Origin: Lutjanus erythropterus
Lineage: Eukaryota; Chordata; Actinopteri; Lutjaniformes; Lutjanidae
NCBI GenBank assembly: GCA_020091685.1
Contig: CM034607.1
Span: 31,246,831 to 31,310,830, forward strand
Reading direction: 5' to 3'
DNA: 64,000 bases
The notes beneath the pieces were generated by a model. The model was not told where the DNA came from. It saw only the letters and a program-made list of their open reading frames with translations, and did not search any database. Positions 11,517-23,019 of this stretch are shown here, piece after piece. How positions within the stretch are numbered: the first letter of the stretch is position 1; each line of letters begins with the position of its first letter. The position numbers and the translations under genes were made by a program.

Positions 11517-12860
11517 AAGCCTCTTTTCTTTTCACCAATAAAGAGTGGCTGTACCGTGTCGATGATCTTTCCATTTGATTCCTGATGTCAATATTATTAG
11601 AAAAAGTGGGTTTAATTGTCTGTATGTTTTCTGATTCAGGCATCATGAAACATGAGACATTAGTTAAACTTGACATCATAAAAAGTTCTCAACTAGACAC
11701 CGTTAGGGTGACAAAATAAGAAAACAGGACAGAACGTATTTCTCCTACTAGACATCAAATATATCATTAGCATGAAGTGGGATCACCAAACAATCCCTGT
11801 TCACACTGAAACTGAGCCTGGATGGCAAATACATTTGGATTCAGCGGCACTGAGTCGTGGGACATATCAGTGTCCCCCCGCCCCCCTCTAAACATGGATT
11901 TATTCACCGCTGTATCCTGATGAAGGCAGCCAAGTGGTGCATTTTCTTTTATTTTCTACTCTCCTGCATACATTAGCCAGAAATCAATAAAGGCTTCTGG
12001 ATCTTGTTAAATTTTTGAAATTTCATGTCTCACCAGCTGCCCAGGTTTGTAAACATCTTCTCTCAGCTTGACATGCTGCTGCTGAATATTTCCAGGCATT
12101 GTTGGGGAAAAAAAAACATCTGTTTGGCTCTCTGTGTCTCCTCAACTGTTAACAATACATGAATATTCAAGGAACACAGGAATAGTTTATACTGCAATTA
12201 TTCTGTTGTGTGTGTTGTTTTGACAACTCATTATTGGCTGCTGGAAATGTTGACAAAATGCATTAATTTAAGCTCGAGACTAATTTAGCTAATTTAAGCT
12301 TGAGAGCACTAGCTGAGCGCCTAAAATGTAAAAAGAAAAATAAAGTGCAATCTCCAAAGTCACTGTTATTATGCAAACACTAAAAGCTGAAAACACACCA
12401 TTTTGACTTCTAAACCCCTCTCAGATTTTCCTCTGAACACAGATACAAAAAAACACCTTGAGGCTTCGCATTTCAAGATGCTTTATGCTGCTGCGTTTAA
12501 CTGCATTTTGACTGATTAAATGCTACTATTTGAGGGCAAATGTAAGCTCAAAGGCATTTTTTCTTCTCTTTTTTACTTACCTCTGTCTGTTATCAACTCA
12601 ACAATATAAAGAATGTCAGATGCTGAAACTCACCAAGGTTGTTGGCACACAGCAGCATTTGTTATTGTAGTTTTCCATCTGCTGACAGACGCATTTTGTG
12701 CAGAATGGCTCAATGAATGACTTGTTTTGTTATCTTTTCTTGCCATAAAGGTCCTCCTTAACCGAGACAGTTAGTCAATAAGTCTGGAAGTCAAGATATT
12801 TGAATTAAATTTAGATATGGTTTTGGAAAAACACCAATAAATACACTCAGGAGGTCACCG

Positions 12861-13512
12861 TTAAAGGAGCAAGAATTGTGTGCATGCAAAAATGAGTACT
12901 GCGGTCCAAATAACCAGCTGGAGACGTAGATAGTAGATTAAATAAGTTGGAATCCTATTTAATATACGATCAATAGTTGAGGGGAGTTGTTTCCCCTCAC
13001 CCCCTCCTCCCCAGACTTGAGGAAGCTCAGGCCGGCTGCAGGAACACTGCAGGAGTGCAAGGCGTGCAAAACTGACACCAACAAGTGAGGACAAGTCTTG
13101 CACTGTAAGTTGATCAGCTGTTAGTTTTCTATCAGTGTAAAGTTCAGCCCATTATCCTAAAAACAAAAGCCCACAGCTCTGACACTACACACTCAGTGAA
13201 TTCAGTGACTACCTGCCAAACTCCATTAATATTTTTCTAAATTTAACCGTTATAAACATCTATTCCTTCTACAAGATTGCTAATGATTTCTTACAACTCA
13301 TTAACAGACACTAACTCATTCAGCAAACATTCGGCATTAATTTGAACTCTAATTAACACGAAACAGTTATTCCAGCCCAGAATAGACATTTCAAAGGGAG
13401 ACACTGCAGCTGTAGTGCTGTTGTCAGAGAAGTGAGTATTTAAACTTAAAATGTTCCCTAGTTGTCATTTTATAATTTATTACATTAAATATATTACAGA
13501 TTTCTCCTTTAA
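12861..13512 (-). mobile_element. Family-B TTAA-ended element, complete
   Basis: Ends are TTAAAGGAGCAAG and TTTCTCCTTTAA, an inverted terminal repeat of about 9-10 bp beginning with TTAA. Interior blocks (gagtactgcggtccaaataa, ctgatcagctgtt, cagcccattatcctaaaaac) recur in opposite orientation at 29645-30281 and in the same orientation at 59173-59610. It is non-coding, presumably mobilised in trans by a TTAA-specific transposase. Confidence 0.7.
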
Positions 13513-13794
13513 CGTTTTTATTTCACAGGTCAGTGGGTCAGAATTGTAAAAATAGCAACAAAGAATACGTTCAATTGTCACGTTTAATCGTTATTGTAAG
13601 TAAACTAATTAGAACAAAGACACATTGAGTCATAAAGCGACTTTCTTGGATATCAGAAATGATATGATTATTCCCCTTTCTTCTCCCCACAGATGGACTC
13701 GTTAACAGTGAGTAAGTGATGAGTGAGAGTGCAGGCCACAGCAGATGCTTTGAATATAAAAATTCAAGCAGAAATATGCTATATATTTACTGTA

Positions 13795-14115
13795 CTAAAT
13801 CATAAAATTTCCATTCCAGACTGGAACGGTTTCAGTTTGCCCGTTTTTTTAGAGTTCAAATTAATGCAGAATGCTCGCAGAATGAGTTAGCATTTGTTTA
13901 TGAGTCAGAAGAAATCATTAATAATCTTGTAGAAGGAGTAGATGTTTATAACGGTTAAATAGAGCAACACTTTAATGGAGTCTGGCATGCAGAAGGCAGA
14001 CTGTCACTAACCCGAGTGTGTATCATCAGAACAGTGGGCTTTTGTTTTCAGGATAACAGGCTGATCTTCATGTTGACACACAACTGACAGTTATAAACAG
14101 CTTGTAAACAACTTA
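13795..14115 (+). mobile_element. Family-B element, partial, opposite orientation to 12861-13512
   Basis: The segment matches the reverse complement of the right half of the preceding element: gaatgagttagcatttgttt, tcttgtagaaggagtagatg, gtgggcttttgttttcagga and ttataaacagctt. Neither TTAA end is clearly kept. Confidence 0.6.
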
Positions 14116-15129
14116 TAGTTCTGCTTGTTTGTAAACGCACCGCAAAGATCGCTTATTGTAGCGTCTCATTCGCAGGATGTCAAATATTGATGTTTTGGGT
14201 TAAACATCCCGAGCACAGCAAAATAATGAGAAATACAGGAAGACTCTCTGCCACTACCACAGACTTTAACGGGTCATAAGTGATGATTGAAAGGGATTAT
14301 GTTTCTGACTCCATACATTGTGCTTTTAGGAAAATGTTGCACATTATGCCTCGAAACTACACACATTACACCGACATGGCCTTTGCCCTGCCGACAGCCG
14401 ACTTTGTTCAACCCACAAAATTGGCAACCGCTGGCCACTGTGTTTAATTCACGAATCTAAAACTCACAGAATACTGCCCTGCTGGGCCAAACGGGATTAC
14501 TTTGTCTGTTTTTCTGTTTAACCTATATTCATCCAGCAGAGGTTTGCTTGGCACACATGACTCTGTAAGAGCAAGACCTCGATTTTTACGCTTACGCATT
14601 TTTTCACCTGGGAGCTGCCCGGTACAACTCCGGTACAACACTGAGCAGCTGACTGGAGGTATTGGGATCATAATGTTGAGGAGAGGAGAGCATTTTTTCC
14701 CTATATTATCAAAGCAGCACTAAGAAATATATACATATATTTATTTATTTAGGACATAAGTTTAGATGCAGAGCTGCCCCAGAGGGAGAAACAGTCTCAT
14801 TAGCTGAGTTAAACCAAAATAAAACCCCTTAATCCTCAGAGCCTAAATAAAATGAAATAAATTCATTAAGACCATGACATCATAAATACTAGGAGGCTAA
14901 GTCTTCAAATAAGGTCACCAAGATGGTTCAATGTTGAAAATGCTTGCTTTAACTTCACACTACATAGAAAGAAAACTTCAGAAAAGTCAGAATTTCATGG
15001 TGACTGCCTTCACTATATTTGTTAGTTTTGAATCAGACTGTCAAGTTTGATATTGTGAGCATCATAAGCTGTTGCCTTTCCACAGGCTGTTTTCCTTCTT
15101 GTTTTAAACATGCACTGATCCAGCTGCTC

Positions 15130-15345
15130 CTTTAAAAAAACGATTTGGACCCAAATGTTTTATCTAATTTTAGGCCGATCTCCAAGCTTCCATTTTCATG
15201 TTGCTTACTTCCAGCTCTATTTTTAAGCAAAAATGAGATATTTAAAACTTTTGAATTTGCTTTTAGGGAGCAACATGGTGCTGAATTGTCTCTGTTAAAA
15301 GTTCATAATAATTTGTTACCAGTAGCAAACAACAGGGACAATATT
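15130..15345 (+). mobile_element. LINE reverse-transcriptase fragment (N-terminal RT region)
   Basis: The plus-strand frame gives DPNVLSNFRPISKLPF and later FAFREQHGAELSLLKVHNNL. These match the RT-domain block of fish L2/Rex-type non-LTR retrotransposons (NFRPIS...LPFLSK, then SGFR..HSTETALLKV). Only about 70 residues remain and no catalytic box is present, so it is a dead fragment. Confidence 0.72.
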
Positions 15346-16079
15346 TAGTCATCGTCATAGCACCCACCTAATGGAAACAGGAAGTGACATGCTCAATACT
15401 TGATATGATCGTTTTAGCAGGTGACCCAAAGTCACTTCAGTTGCAGTCAGAAAACTTAAGACCTTAATGATGATTTACTGTGAGGTTTTCCTCAAATGGC
15501 ATCACCATGGCAGAGTGGCAAATCTTAAAGTTTTGCAAGTTGTAACTTGTAGTGGACACTTAAAAAGTTACATATTATCATTTTTCTAAATGGAGCATAA
15601 TATATTGCTTGAGAAAAGAACTAGAATATGGAATGCAATCAGGACATGGATTGTGGAGTCTTTATTTTATTGCCCTCCTGTTGCATTTTTCATTAAGCTT
15701 CAGAAATGTTACTTTACAAAAAAAAAGAAAAGAAAGAAATGTTTTGAGAAGTTTTGCTCCGCTCTGCCATTTATCCGCTCCGTTGACTCCAGCCAGTGAC
15801 CCTGCAGTCTGCAGTCCACTCCTCTGACCTCTGGACTCTCACCATTTCTCCCTTCAAATTCAACACTATGAGCACGATTCTTCACTCTGAGAGCTTAAAA
15901 AAACTCTTCTAACAGGCCACTGATCTTCCAGACTCTCCCTCACCTGCAATCATATTTCTGTCCTGCTGGCTACACCATATCCAATATGATGCAGTATAAT
16001 TGGCTACCATTCATTTTGTATGGTCCCCATCCAAGACGATATGATATCATTCACTGCCAAGTGAGTGATTCTTTATTCA

Positions 16080-16315
16080 CACCCCAATAAGTGGTAATAA
16101 GATTGGCCGGCGGTGACGCTGTATCCAATAAGTTATAATACAATTGGCTGTCAGGATTATGTATTCATACTTAAATAAGTTGTGATATCATTGGGGTTCT
16201 GGTGGTTCTATATCCAATAAGATGTAATGTGATTGGCTGCCAGCAGTTGTGGATTCAATAAGGTCTAATGTGATTGGCTCATATAGATTCTATATCCAAT
16301 AAGGTAAAATTTGAC
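16080..16315. repeat. CCAAT/ATTGG-bearing minisatellite, about 40-50 bp unit
   Basis: Degenerate units run ccaataagNNNtaatNNNattggctg: ataagtggtaataagattgg, ataagttataatacaattgg, ataagttgtgatatcattgg, ataagatgtaatgtgattgg and ataaggtctaatgtgattgg. Spacing falls from about 50 to 40 bp. Related but weaker units extend left to about 15990. Nearly every unit keeps ATTGG/CCAAT. Confidence 0.75.
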
Positions 16316-16605
16316 TGTCTTGCAGTGACTTTGAGACACTTAGTTATTCAGAATCTGTCCCAGAGAGCTTGGCACTGCCGTATCTCCAGACAAAAGGCGA
16401 GTCAGTGAGCTTTCCAGCAGGTATTTCCCAGACTGCCTCTGCTTTGTGCCAGCAGCAGCAGTTTAGGAGGCTTAGCCCACATCCATCTGCAAGCCCGCCA
16501 GGATCTCTCTCCATGTTTTCTCTGCAGTATGGCCAAGTTCTGCATCTCCTGTGTGCTCTGTCCTCCATGAGAGAAGCTTCCACAGCGGAGTTTGCATCAT
16601 TGAGT

Positions 16606-18160
16606 GAAGGTTTACTTATAGAAACTACAGGGGGAAAATATTACTGGCCCAGCTGGGAGAACACAAAAGGAATTGTAAAACACTTCTTTTAATGAACCAG
16701 ACTGGCTGCAACAACTGGGGTAGCAGAGCAGGGATTTTCTGGCACAACTTCACCAACTTCCAAGGTGCATGGAGAAGGGAAAAAGTCTGAGAGGTCAAAA
16801 CTTCAGCAACACTTGTGGCAAAGAAAATAAACAACTTTACTGTCAGACCAACACATTTCAGCTGTGGGCTTCATCAGGGTCATCCATGAGCCAGACCAAG
16901 GCCATGTTCTCACTCTTACACTCACCCCCTCCTACCATAGACCCATTTCGGTCTTGCGAATTCATTATTTCTAGCCATAAATCTGAAATAAGGATTGTGT
17001 TTTGTTTGGCACATATTCAAATTTTAAAGTTTAGAGTGTATAAGCACCACAGTGGAGGTATATGAAGGCCACTGAATGCTCTATTATGTCTCTTATTCTT
17101 GCAGCAGTTTTTGGTTTGATATTACATGGATTTGGTGTCAGTTTGAGAAAAGATAAGAAATTATCAAAACTCTCTCCAAAATACCACATTAAGACGGCAA
17201 GACCTTGAGGACCATCATAGAAACATGCATGCTGTGATTTCGGTATTAAAAAGACATTTAGAGATTTGGAGGAACTGCATTTTTTGGCGAGCACTGGATG
17301 GATGGCGAGCGCGTCTGTTCTGGGAATTGTTCCGTATTGTCAATATGCCTCAGAAAAGGCAACAATCCTCTGAATGCTGCAGATCTCTAGTTTGTGGTTG
17401 TGAAGTTTCATTAGGCTGCGATTATCCTCGAGGTCACAATGGGTCTTTTTATAAAGTGAGGTCACGTTTTAAAGAGTGGACTAACTGCAATTAAATGAAA
17501 TAACTTTCTGTCTTGTAATCAGGAACCTTGAAGTCTTTGTGGTATGCACAATATATGACAGGGGGTCACATAGAAATATGTAAGACTGCATGGCGTCCAA
17601 CTAGCAAAATTGAGGCATAGACAGTATATTAAATAGGCTGAAGTTGAGGTTGGGAAGGGAAGGGTCGTTTCCTCCATTACTTGATTAATTGTTTTAAAAT
17701 GTTGCAAAAATGTTGATCACCGTTTCCCAAAGACCAAGGTGACGTCCTCAAATGTCTTTTTTGTTCATAACCCAAAGACAGATCCAGTTTACCGCCATAG
17801 AGAGGTGTTTTTTCGAATCGGAGTCTGGGGAACAAATGGGGGTCTTTGAGTGGGTCTAGAAATAACCTTCAGCTTCCCAGCATTCAGATCATGCACACCA
17901 CATCCATGTGGCAAGACAAAAGTGGGTCTATGGAAGGGAGTGAGTGAGTTGAAGAGTGAGAACTTGGCCTTGGACAGAGTCATGGATGACCCTGATGAAG
18001 CCCACAGTGTTGCCGGAGTTTCGACCTCTCAGACCTTTTCCCTTCTCCACCTACCTTGGAAGTTCTGCTGAAAACCTCTGCTCTGCTCCCCCAGTTCTTG
18101 CAGCCAGTCTGGTTCATTAAATTAAGTGCAGTTTCTAAGTTTCTATCAGTAAACCTGCAC
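16606..18160. mobile_element. Large inverted-repeat element
   Basis: The left arm, about 16606-16930, contains gaaggtttacttatagaaac, aatgaaccagactggctgca, gtgggcttcatcagggtcat and gaccaaggcc. The right arm, about 17925-18160, carries these reverse-complemented: ggccttggac, atgaccctgatgaagcccac, tgcagccagtctggttcatt and agtttctatcagtaaacctg. The central 1 kb (16935-17920) contains a family-B-like fragment (about 17560-17700) and a fragment of the ggctgcaacta repeat (about 17710-17800). No transposase is seen. Confidence 0.68.
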
Positions 18161-19027
18161 ACAACAAATATGTGAAATGGCTATTATGTCAAACAATTGG
18201 GCTCATTGAATCCTCAAGAGGCCCAGCTTTCCAGTCAGACAGAATTTATGATACCCCAGTATGTAGAAATATTCAAATAGAATAAGCAAAAATAACATAT
18301 TAATAATGCATGCATGCAAAAAAAAAACTGCATGGCTTTTGCCCCAAACTGCATGGGATTAGCATAAACTCAGCATGTCTGTTAAGCTGAGCTCTCAATA
18401 GAAACTATTGTCATTCATATATCTTGAGGTGAAAGGTCAAGGGAATAACCACGCCACTTTTTCCCCTTTTTTATATCTAGTTTCATATACCAGTATCTTC
18501 ACTCCAGCTTTAAAACTACTGCAGCCTGCAGAGAGAGATACCAGTTGGGAACTCGGACCCAGTGGAGTTAAGGAGGTTAAACTAAAAGTGTTGCTGGGGT
18601 TTTGAACTCACACAGATACTGGGTTACTGTAATAAATTTATTTTAATTATTGCTTATTGTACAGTGTCTGCACAGTGACTTACAAGAGAGTCAATTGTTT
18701 TATTTTAGTGTAGCAGGTAAAGAATCCCCAGACCTACTTTTGAGGCAGAAATTCACATTTGAGATACTAACTCATCACTTTGGGAAAGTTTCTCATAATA
18801 ATGACTTACTGGATCTTAACTGTTTCATCTCATTGGCAGAAATAAGCTTTCACAGATAGAGAGGCAGAGCAGTGGAGATGAGACGACATGTAGTATGTAG
18901 TGTGAACCACAGGACTGTAGTTTAACAACTTCATGATCAAAGGAAGTTTAGATTAAGTCGACACCTCTGCCCACATTCACACCCTCCCTCTCTGAGCGCT
19001 CTGTCTGTGGCTGTGAGTCTGCATCAG

Positions 19028-19945
19028 TTTTAAACAGCCTGGTGGTTTTCCAGTGGTTCGTATCAGAAACAAAATCTGCAGGAAGCAGCGTTTCACCTGA
19101 TGTTGCCCAATCAGAATCTTAACAAAAGTTTAAAAAGCCATATTAACAGGAAAGAGGGGAAACATTTAGGTGGGATATCAAGGCGTCTGTGGTCACAGGG
19201 TTTATAATTCTTTGAGGGGCATAAGGCCAAACTGAGTGGGCTCAGCAGGCATGGATGTCGTGGCCGCTGGGAAAGTCCTGCCCTGGTCCCCGCTCTTACA
19301 TGTCATTGTCTTTGTCTCATGTCTTTGATTCTTTCAGAAACCCAGCTTTCTTTCTATTCTACCTTTGATTATACTGGGACCAAATGAATAAAGCATTAGG
19401 AAATTGCGCCCACTTCATGCAAGATAAAGAAAAATTGAGCTGAAATGTCACATTTAACTCTGACTCTCCATCTGTGTTAATGACTGAATTTTAATTTCTG
19501 AGTGAACTAATCCCTTTAAACAGCCCGGTGGTTTTCTAGTGGTTCACATCAGGCTCCAAATCTAACCCACCACAGATTATTTGTGCAGCATTTCACCTGA
19601 TGTTGCCCAATCAGAATCTTAACAAAAGACAGTGGTGCTTAAAAACTGTATTAAAGAGGCAGAGGAGAAGCGTTTGGGTGGAACATCAAGGCGCCTGTGG
19701 CCACAGGGCTTATAATTCTTTGAGGGGCATGAGGCCAAACTGAGTGGGCTCAGCAGCCATGGATGTCGTGGCCGCTGTGCAAGTCCTGCCCTGGTCCCCC
19801 CTCTTAGAAGCATGCTTTTGATTCTTTCGGAAATCCAGCTTTCTTTCTATTCTTCCTTTGATTATTCTGGGACCAAATGAATAAAATATTATGAAACTGC
19901 AAAACGGGGGAAAAAAAGGGCTGAAATGTCACATTTAACCCTGAC
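19028..19945. repeat. Direct duplication, two units offset by about 481-487 bp
   Basis: Unit 1 starts at about 19028 (tttaaacagcctggtggttt) and unit 2 at about 19515 (tttaaacagcccggtggttt). Ordered shared blocks include cacctgatgttgcccaatca, tataattctttgaggggcat, gccaaactgagtgggctcag, atggatgtcgtggccgct and gctgaaatgtcacatttaa. The chance minus-strand ORF at 19619-19813 falls inside unit 2. Confidence 0.82.
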
Positions 19946-21189
19946 AAACAAAACTCACACAAAGAGAATAAAGCGCCAGGTGGATTGCATTAAACTGCAT
20001 TGAGTATGAATTCAGTAAATACAACGATTCAGTTCAAAGTGCATCATCTACCACCATCCCCTGAGCCTGCCATTATGATAGCAGCCATGGATGTATGAGC
20101 TCTTTATCATACAAGCACTGATGCTATGGGCCGTGTGCTATAAGCACAGTAAGGGAACTATTGTTATTCAAATTGGAGCATGAATCCTCCTCAGTGCTGT
20201 TAACTGCGAGAGAAAGACACCAGGCATCTTGATTCCTTTGTAAGCGGAGTGCAAACGGGAGGACATGTGGGTGGATGAATAACACCAGCTGTCTCCGATT
20301 ACAAACAGGATGCGTCAGCTGCTAACAGCAACTAAACATCCACTCGGTTTCAAAAATCAAGACAGTGAGGTAACTTTAAGCAGTTCTCCAGATTCCTCAT
20401 TCTGGACTCAGTGTTTGCAGGTCCAGCCTGTTGATATGTGGGAATTAAAATGCGCAGCAGAGAATTAAAGTGAGCAGGTGTCTGAAGTATCTTACCTCGT
20501 GCTAATTACATATGATACTATTTATTATTTAATTAAAGCAGAAGTTTTCAAAGTTTGAGACTGTAGGTGAGCCTCAAGACAACTGGGCGCCCTAAACATC
20601 TCCCATCACTCCCCCACTACCACCTAAAGTTTTGAGTTGTATGAGTTTTTGTCTGTTTGTTCACAGATTTTCATCAGAGGCAAAATATCTATGGATGGTC
20701 TTTGGGCTCTTATATAGACAGACATGTCAGTGTGCCGTGAACAAGTCATGTGAACATGACACTGATGTGACCTTTGTGGTCTAGACAGGGTTAATCATGT
20801 CAAAAAAATTGATAGAGCAACATTAAAATATTAATATTGAGGAATTTTGATCCAACCCATAATTATTAATTCACTCAGGACTGCTTTAGTCAAAGAAAAC
20901 TTTATAAACTATATTTGGCGGCCTGGCTCTCTTTGGGTCTCCCTGGCTTCCATGTGTATATGTAGAGAGCCTAACACAGGGGGTGCAGAGCAGAGCAAGC
21001 GACAGTGACAACAGGAATGACATTAAGTCAGATACGGCATAGAAAGGAGGAGCTTGGGTGGAGGTGGGTCGCACAGCGGTTTGCAGTGAAGGGAGGCAGG
21101 TGAAAGCACATTAAATAAGGCGCTCTGTATGAGATTGAATGCTCAGAGGGGGATCAGCAGAACCATCAGCTGATGCAGCTTGGATTATT

Positions 21190-22205
21190 GGACTCCGCGG
21201 CTTTCCTGAACAAACGCTATGCTCAATTTGTCTCACCTACAGTTTCCATCATTCAGTCTGCATTTAATACCATTCTGAAACACCAGATGATCAGGAAACT
21301 CCGTCACCTCAATGTTCCCCCATTTCCCATCCACTGGGTCCTCAGCCACAGACCAGAACAGTCAAAGTGGACACTGCAGAATCCTAAACCATCATCACCA
21401 ACACCGGAGGTCCACGAGGTTGTGTCCCGAGGCCCCTCCTGTTTACCCTTTACACTAACGACTGTATCAGCCCTCCCTAATGACAATAACACTGTTTTTG
21501 GTTATTAAGACTTCATCTCCCACTTCACACAATTATGCACAGACAATTACCTGCAGCTCAATGTATCTAAAACAAACTTCCAGCCCACAACTCCACCCAA
21601 ATCAATAATGAAACTGTTGAGATGGTGGAAAGCTTTAAATGTCTTGGACTCACTTTGGACAATAAACTGAGCTTTTAAAAACACACCACTGACATCCATA
21701 AACGTTCCACTAAAGACTTTCCAACATCTGCAAACTCAAAGGACTTTCTGTTGACCCCCACCTTCTGTTGCTACTGTACAAAAGCATTTTCAATCCATTC
21801 TCCCCCCGACAGGAACAAACCCTTACGGATCACATACGCAGCCTCCAAAATCATTGATCTCTCCACCCCTAACCTCTCAGACCTCAACAGTAAAGCCATC
21901 GCATGCACAGCACACACCATAGCGCATTACCCCAGGCACCCCCTGCTTGCATCTGGCTGTAGACACAGATCACTGACTTGGAGATGGGTAAGCTACAGTA
22001 GATGTTGTTCCCTCTGCCACAGTGTCCCTAAACACAACACGCGGGTTACTACTGGGTGCTGAGGTGCTTTGTGACCCGTGTACAAGTGTGAATGGAGATC
22101 TGTGCATGTATGTTGTGCTGCCTTATGTATATATGTATCTGATCTAAGGTACTGAACAGACTGTGGCAACAAATTTCCTTGTATAAGGGCAATAAAGAAT
22201 CTATC
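21190..22205 (+). mobile_element. LINE (L2/Rex-like) relic, C-terminal RT part and 3' end
   Basis: Translation in shifting plus-strand frames shows the fish non-LTR RT pattern: an SAFNTI box, a region like GxPQGxVLSPLLFTLYTND, then LQLNVSKT, VESFKCLGLTLDNKLS and NT.DIHKR, followed by a C-terminal segment with HYPRHPLL. The RT catalytic FADD box is destroyed. Frames change several times and stops interrupt. The 3' end has caataaagaatctatc, an imperfect short-repeat tail usual for this LINE type. Confidence 0.78.
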
Positions 22206-22233
22206 AATTTGGCGGTTTGGGGAATATATACAG

Positions 22234-23019
22234 TAGTGATGCACGGGTCAGGATTTTTTCAAACACGCACACAACCACCCCGTTAAAAGAGCGAATCTGT
22301 ATGGTCCGATCTGCAAAAATATGTGTTAATCAATGACCTGAACCCGACCTGACCCTCAAATCGTCAACTTTATGCATTACAGTAACACAATATTCAGGAC
22401 TGAGTGTTGCGGCGCTCTCCAAGGGGCTGATCCTGCTGCTGGGAGCAGCCAAAGCTGTCAGAATGCTCTCTTCCTCCCCCGCCCATAGCAGTGGGAAGAC
22501 CTGGGTTAAATAAACAGATGGATTTTTCCAAACAGTGTTTTTTTATTGTTGAATAGCAGCAAAAACAAGTAACCCTACATTTAAGACATGAACTCTGTCT
22601 CTCGCAAACTCCAATGATGCATCCTTCACATCTTTACAGAGAATTTTAATATAATAGCAGTCTGCATGTGTAAGTCTGCCTTTTTAGCATAGTGTTTGGC
22701 TGCACTGTGTAAAAACAGAAAGGAGTCCGCAGTTCCAGGATTTCACTTATTTCAAGGCACAGACTAACAGAGCTGTAAAGAGTGCACTGTATGTGCTGGA
22801 TTGCACAACACCACTTGTTGCTCAAACCTGCCTGTTTGTGTGTTTGAAAGAGAGGAAGTGACAAAACGACAATGGTAAAACTGCTTCTATAAGTCATTAA
22901 TATCTTACTCAGAATGCTGCTTTGTCACGTGACCTGTCCAGCTGAACCCGTGATATTTTCTAATAAGTCGACCCAAACCCGCCCGACCTGCGGGTTGTTC
23001 ATTTGCCCGTGCATCACTG
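22234..23019. mobile_element. hAT-type non-autonomous element with candidate 8-bp target duplication
   Basis: The left end reads TAGTGATGCACGGGTCAGG and the right end tgCCCGTGCATCACTG, sharing the inverted core AGTGATGCACGGG. Flanking octamers are ATATACAG (22226-22233) and GTATACAG (23020-23027), identical at 7 of 8 bases. The TIR form and 8-bp duplication fit hAT elements. Interior ORFs carry no transposase signature. Confidence 0.72.

Noticed and set aside
16080-16315. CRISPR-like regular repeat
   Set aside because: Repeats are degenerate and spacing varies from 40 to 50 bp without unique spacers. The context is vertebrate, so it is a minisatellite.
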